Assembly: GCA_947653315.1 (NCBI GenBank)
Contig: CANTGP010000221.1
Span: 1 to 5,661 of the forward strand
Direction of reading: 5' to 3'
Source: an uncultured Lachnospiraceae bacterium
GTDB lineage: Bacteria; Bacillota; Clostridia; Lachnospirales; Lachnospiraceae
Length of the DNA stretch: 5,661 nt
The notes below the pieces were generated by a model. It made no database searches and had not been told where the DNA came from. It worked only from the letters and a program-made list of their open reading frames with translations. Within the stretch, counting starts at the first letter, position 1. Each line of letters starts with the position of its first letter. A program made the position numbers and the translations under genes. Below are positions 5,540 through 5,661 of this stretch, piece by piece.

Positions 5540-5661
5540 GATGCACCCCCCTTTCCGGATTTCATACGCATTTGGTATTCCTTCTGCTGCTTCTTCATTT
5601 GCTTCCTGAGCCGTATCTCATCCTTATCCCTCATTATGAAAAACATGATGGCAAATGAGAA
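5533..5661 (-). CDS. 3' end of an upstream transporter gene, probably MalF-type permease (partial)
   Basis: The last 42 codons of a gene running off the right edge. This is the only minus-strand frame open from the edge; the other two reach stop codons within 35 bases. It begins with a hydrophobic run (FSFAIMFFIM), which looks like the end of a membrane helix, followed by a highly charged tail of about 32 residues (RDKDEIRLRKQMKKQQKEY and on to GGASC). Its TGA at 5533-5535 overlaps the start of the next permease in the pattern ATGCTGA, so the two are probably translationally coupled. MalG-type genes usually directly follow a MalF-type permease gene, and a cytoplasmic C-terminus fits, but the conserved EAA loop is outside the window, so the identity is inferred from position and topology. 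Confidence 0.72.
   Translation of the reverse strand, partial: FSFAIMFFIMRDKDEIRLRKQMKKQQKEYQMRMKSGKGGASC
5546..5551 (-). promoter_or_regulatory. G-run ribosome binding site of the MalG-type permease
   Basis: Six consecutive G on the minus strand, preceded by AAA, stand 6 bases before the ATG at 5537-5539. This departs from the GGAGG form seen at the other genes and lies inside the coding sequence of the preceding gene, so initiation may depend on ribosomes finishing that gene. It supports the chosen start over the Met at residue 10. Confidence 0.55.

Noticed and set aside
5364..5546. A 60-codon minus-strand frame starting just upstream of the MalG-type permease start.
   Set aside because: It is an out-of-frame shadow of the permease, with a Cys/His/Tyr-rich translation and no membrane or domain pattern.
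1..5661. CRISPR arrays, tRNA or rRNA genes, insertion sequences, attachment sites and phage genes.
   Set aside because: Reading both strands showed no regularly spaced repeats, cloverleaf-like sequences, transposase motifs or terminal repeats.

Overview
The window looks like part of a carbohydrate-utilisation locus from a Firmicute, most likely a gut or anaerobic member of the Clostridia (Lachnospiraceae-like). This rests on the purine-rich Shine-Dalgarno sites, mid-range base composition and the gene families present. The taxonomic call is inference from family resemblance, as no database could be searched.

Layout from left to right. Bases 1-148 are an intergenic or leader segment with two inverted repeats and no supportable gene. 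A plus-strand gene (152-1348) encodes a MalY/PatB-type PLP-dependent C-S lyase or aminotransferase. It abuts, with no base between the two stop codons, a minus-strand gene (1349-3499) for a three-domain family 3 glycoside hydrolase without a signal peptide. A 214-bp divergent control region (3500-3713) separates that hydrolase from a plus-strand AraC-type regulator (3714-4649). It holds a good promoter for the regulator, an extended -10 for the hydrolase, a 7-bp inverted repeat lying between the regulator's -35 and -10, and a purine-rich hydrolase leader. A minus-strand ABC sugar-transporter operon then enters from the right edge: the 3' end of one gene (5533-5661, probably the MalF-type permease) overlaps a complete MalG-type permease (4697-5539), which ends at a factor-independent terminator (4657-4684).

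How the genes fit together: the permeases would import a short oligosaccharide or glycoside, the cytoplasmic hydrolase would remove its terminal non-reducing sugar, and the AraC-type protein, probably sensing a sugar through its cupin domain, would control the hydrolase and perhaps the transporter. The hydrolase belongs to the beta-xylosidase / beta-glucosidase / arabinofuranosidase-like branch, so a plant-derived substrate is plausible but not proven. The C-S lyase has no obvious metabolic link to the rest.

I did not find a clearly undescribed system. The genes are of familiar families. The points most worth a second look are the divergent control region, the cytidine-poor hydrolase leader, and a 15-bp perfect inverted repeat near the 3' end of the lyase gene, positioned where the opposing hydrolase transcript would run on.
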